DNA of 64,000 nt from Oryzomonas japonica (GTDB lineage Bacteria > Desulfobacterota > Desulfuromonadia > Geobacterales > Pseudopelobacteraceae), in contig NZ_VZQZ01000004.1 of the NCBI RefSeq assembly GCF_008802365.1, positions 248,001 to 312,000 on the forward strand, written 5' to 3'. Shown here piece after piece: positions 62,731 to 64,000 of this stretch (its first letter is position 1; the number at the start of each line of letters is the position of its first letter). The notes under the pieces are model-generated. The model searched no databases. It was not told the origin of the DNA and saw only the letters and a program-made list of their open reading frames with translations. Both the position numbers and the translations under genes were made by a program.

Positions 62731-63723
62731 CTATGGGGCCTGGAGTGACGCACCATCAGCCGCGGTGTGGGGAGGGGGCGGGACATGGAGGCGCTCTTCC
62801 GCCAGGGCTGCTCCACCCAAGAGGCCGGCGTCGTCCCCCAACTCGGTCTTGAGGATGGCAAGCCCATCGTAAATGTGGGGGAAGCAGCGCTGGGACAGCT
62901 CCGCCCGGAGGCCCGGCAGCAACAGATCAAAGCTGGCGGCCACGCCGCCACCCACGATGACCGCCTGCAGGTTCAGGGTGTTGGAGAGGCTTCCCAGGGC
63001 GATACCGAGCCATCTTCCCAGCCGTTCGAAGACGGTCCGGGCTCCAGCCACCCCCTGGCGCGCCAGGGCTGCCACGGCCTCCGCGCTCGGCTCCGGGGGT
63101 GCAGGGGCGAGCAGGCCCGCCGGGATCAACTCGAGGGCTGCACGTACCACGGCGCCTGCCGAGCAGTACTGCTCCAGGCATCCCCTGTTGCCGCAGGGGC
63201 AGGGGAGGCCCTGCGGGTCCACGGTGACATGACCGAACTCGGCAGCAAAACCGTTTGCGCCGGTCCAGAGCCTGTTGTCCAGGATCAGCCCGCTCCCCAG
63301 GCCGGTCCCGATGGTGACCACCAGGAACGACGACAGCCCCTTGCCGGCGCCAAAACGCTGTTCGCCCAGGGCGATGATGTTGGCGTCATTGCCGCAGGCG
63401 GCCGGAAGGCCGGTGTGCTCTTCCAGAAAGGAGCCCAGATTCAAGCCCTCCAGGGGGCGCATGTTGACCGACGAATGGATCAGGCCATCCCGCCCGATCA
63501 GCCCGGGCACCCCGGCACCGATGGCGTGCACCCGTATGCCGCGCCGGGCCGCCTCTTCACGCAACTCGTCGATACAAGCCAGGAGGCGGGAGCAGAAACG
63601 GTCCCGCCCTGTTTCGATCCCGCTGGTGCTGCGCCGCTGTTCAACGATTGCGCCCGATGCCGTGACCAGGGCGCTACGCAGGTTGGTTCCACCGATATCG
63701 ATGCCGATGACGGCCGTTTTCAT
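62731..63723 (-). CDS. ROK family sugar kinase (glucokinase-like)
   Basis: A 330-residue kinase. ATP-binding motif VIGIDIGGTNLRSALV, substrate loop GVPGLIGRDG, ACGNDANIIALGE with catalytic Asp, GTGLGSGLI, EFGHVTV, and the ROK zinc motif CPCGNRGCLEQYC. Glucose is the likely substrate. It overlaps the upstream HIT gene by 4 bp. Confidence 0.9.
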   Translation of the reverse strand: MKTAVIGIDIGGTNLRSALVTASGAIVEQRRSTSGIETGRDRFCSRLLACIDELREEAARRGIRVHAIGAGVPGLIGRDGLIHSSVNMRPLEGLNLGSFLEEHTGLPAACGNDANIIALGEQRFGAGKGLSSFLVVTIGTGLGSGLILDNRLWTGANGFAAEFGHVTVDPQGLPCPCGNRGCLEQYCSAGAVVRAALELIPAGLLAPAPPEPSAEAVAALARQGVAGARTVFERLGRWLGIALGSLSNTLNLQAVIVGGGVAASFDLLLPGLRAELSQRCFPHIYDGLAILKTELGDDAGLLGGAALAEERLHVPPPPHTAADGASLQAP

Positions 63724-64000
63724 CCCTTCGCTACTCCAGCCCTGATGGCTTCCGCCAGGTGATCATAGGTTTCCAGGAGCCCTTCGGGGATGACGCGCAC
63801 ATCCCCCACGACCGACATGAAGTTGGTGTCGCCATTCCAGCGCGGCACGATATGGACGTGCATATGGTCCGCGATGCCTGCCCCGCCCGCCTTACCCAGG
63901 TTGATGCCCATATTGAAGCCCTGGGGATTGGCAACGGCCTTCAACAGGTTGTGGGCCCGGCGTACGCACTGCATGAGGTCCAACATCTCCGCATCGGAGA
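63720..64000 (-). CDS. HIT family hydrolase, truncated by window edge
   Basis: Only the C-terminal part (about 93 residues) lies in the window; the gene continues past 64000. The histidine triad is HMHVHIVPRW, preceded by PQGFNMGINLGKAGGAGIAD, as in the Fhit/Ap4A-hydrolase-like branch. It probably cleaves dinucleoside polyphosphates or AMP derivatives. It overlaps the ROK kinase gene by 4 bp, implying a shared transcript. Confidence 0.9.
   Translation of the reverse strand, partial: SDAEMLDLMQCVRRAHNLLKAVANPQGFNMGINLGKAGGAGIADHMHVHIVPRWNGDTNFMSVVGDVRVIPEGLLETYDHLAEAIRAGVAKG

Overview
The window looks like a chromosomal segment of a GC-rich, metal- or electron-respiring deltaproteobacterium, most likely a member of the Geobacterales (Geobacter, Oryzomonas or Trichlorobacter type). 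The evidence is c7-type multiheme cytochromes, a Geobacter-like NifH with CowN, the rimP-nusA-ylxRQ-infB-rbfA-nrnA-truB-rpsO-pnp order, sigma-54 promoters, and HDOD/GGDEF/CheD signalling genes. No insertion sequence, phage or CRISPR array was seen.

Layout. 0-6 kb: an AsmA/DUF748 protein, a DJ-1/PfpI protein, a spermidine-synthase-like protein and small envelope proteins. 6.2-9.2 kb: a three-gene operon behind a sigma-54 promoter. It encodes a solute-binding-like protein without a signal peptide, a cysteine-rich G3E-type GTPase and an ABC ATPase without a permease; two of the three carry DUF1858-like N-termini. 9.2-18.3 kb: nitrogen fixation and molybdenum, with nifH (no nifDK beside it), cowN, an FKBP isomerase, nifX, an OprP-like porin, modE and modDABC. 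Three ModE-type boxes with the same geometry sit upstream of nifX/FKBP and of modD. 18.4-29.5 kb: tRNA-Thr, a triheme cytochrome and the translation/RNA operon.

30-33 kb: an unrecognised membrane-protein operon, including a 39-residue ORF, and an acetate (SatP-type) transporter. Both have sigma-54 promoters, and both have a TTTGCA-N4-TGCAAA palindrome about 118-120 bp upstream of the predicted start of transcription. This is the clearest candidate here for an undescribed regulon. 33-39 kb: accessory genes, including an NTF2-like/P-loop kinase fusion, a VapC-type toxin-antitoxin pair, an AraC regulator with a divergent methyltransferase, and a small phosphatase plus a degraded copy of its 5' end. 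39-49 kb: a thiolase-fold protein lacking the nucleophilic Cys, a beta-hydroxyacid dehydrogenase, Nth, a PHP phosphoesterase, a cytidylate-kinase/BON protein, a membrane methyltransferase with an apparent CTG start, MgtC, a Ras-like GTPase and a SPOR protein.

49-54 kb: an EF-G paralogue and coaX-birA-nadC. 54-55.4 kb: a cytochrome with five triheme modules (15 CxxCH motifs). 55.4-62.7 kb: an HDOD/GGDEF signalling operon, and a minus-strand operon running Tat-exported DUF362 protein, ferredoxin-nitroreductase, NapH-like ferredoxin, a histidine kinase lacking its phospho-acceptor His, and CheD. The window ends in a ROK glucokinase and a truncated HIT protein. All functions are inferred from sequence features read by eye; no database search was possible.
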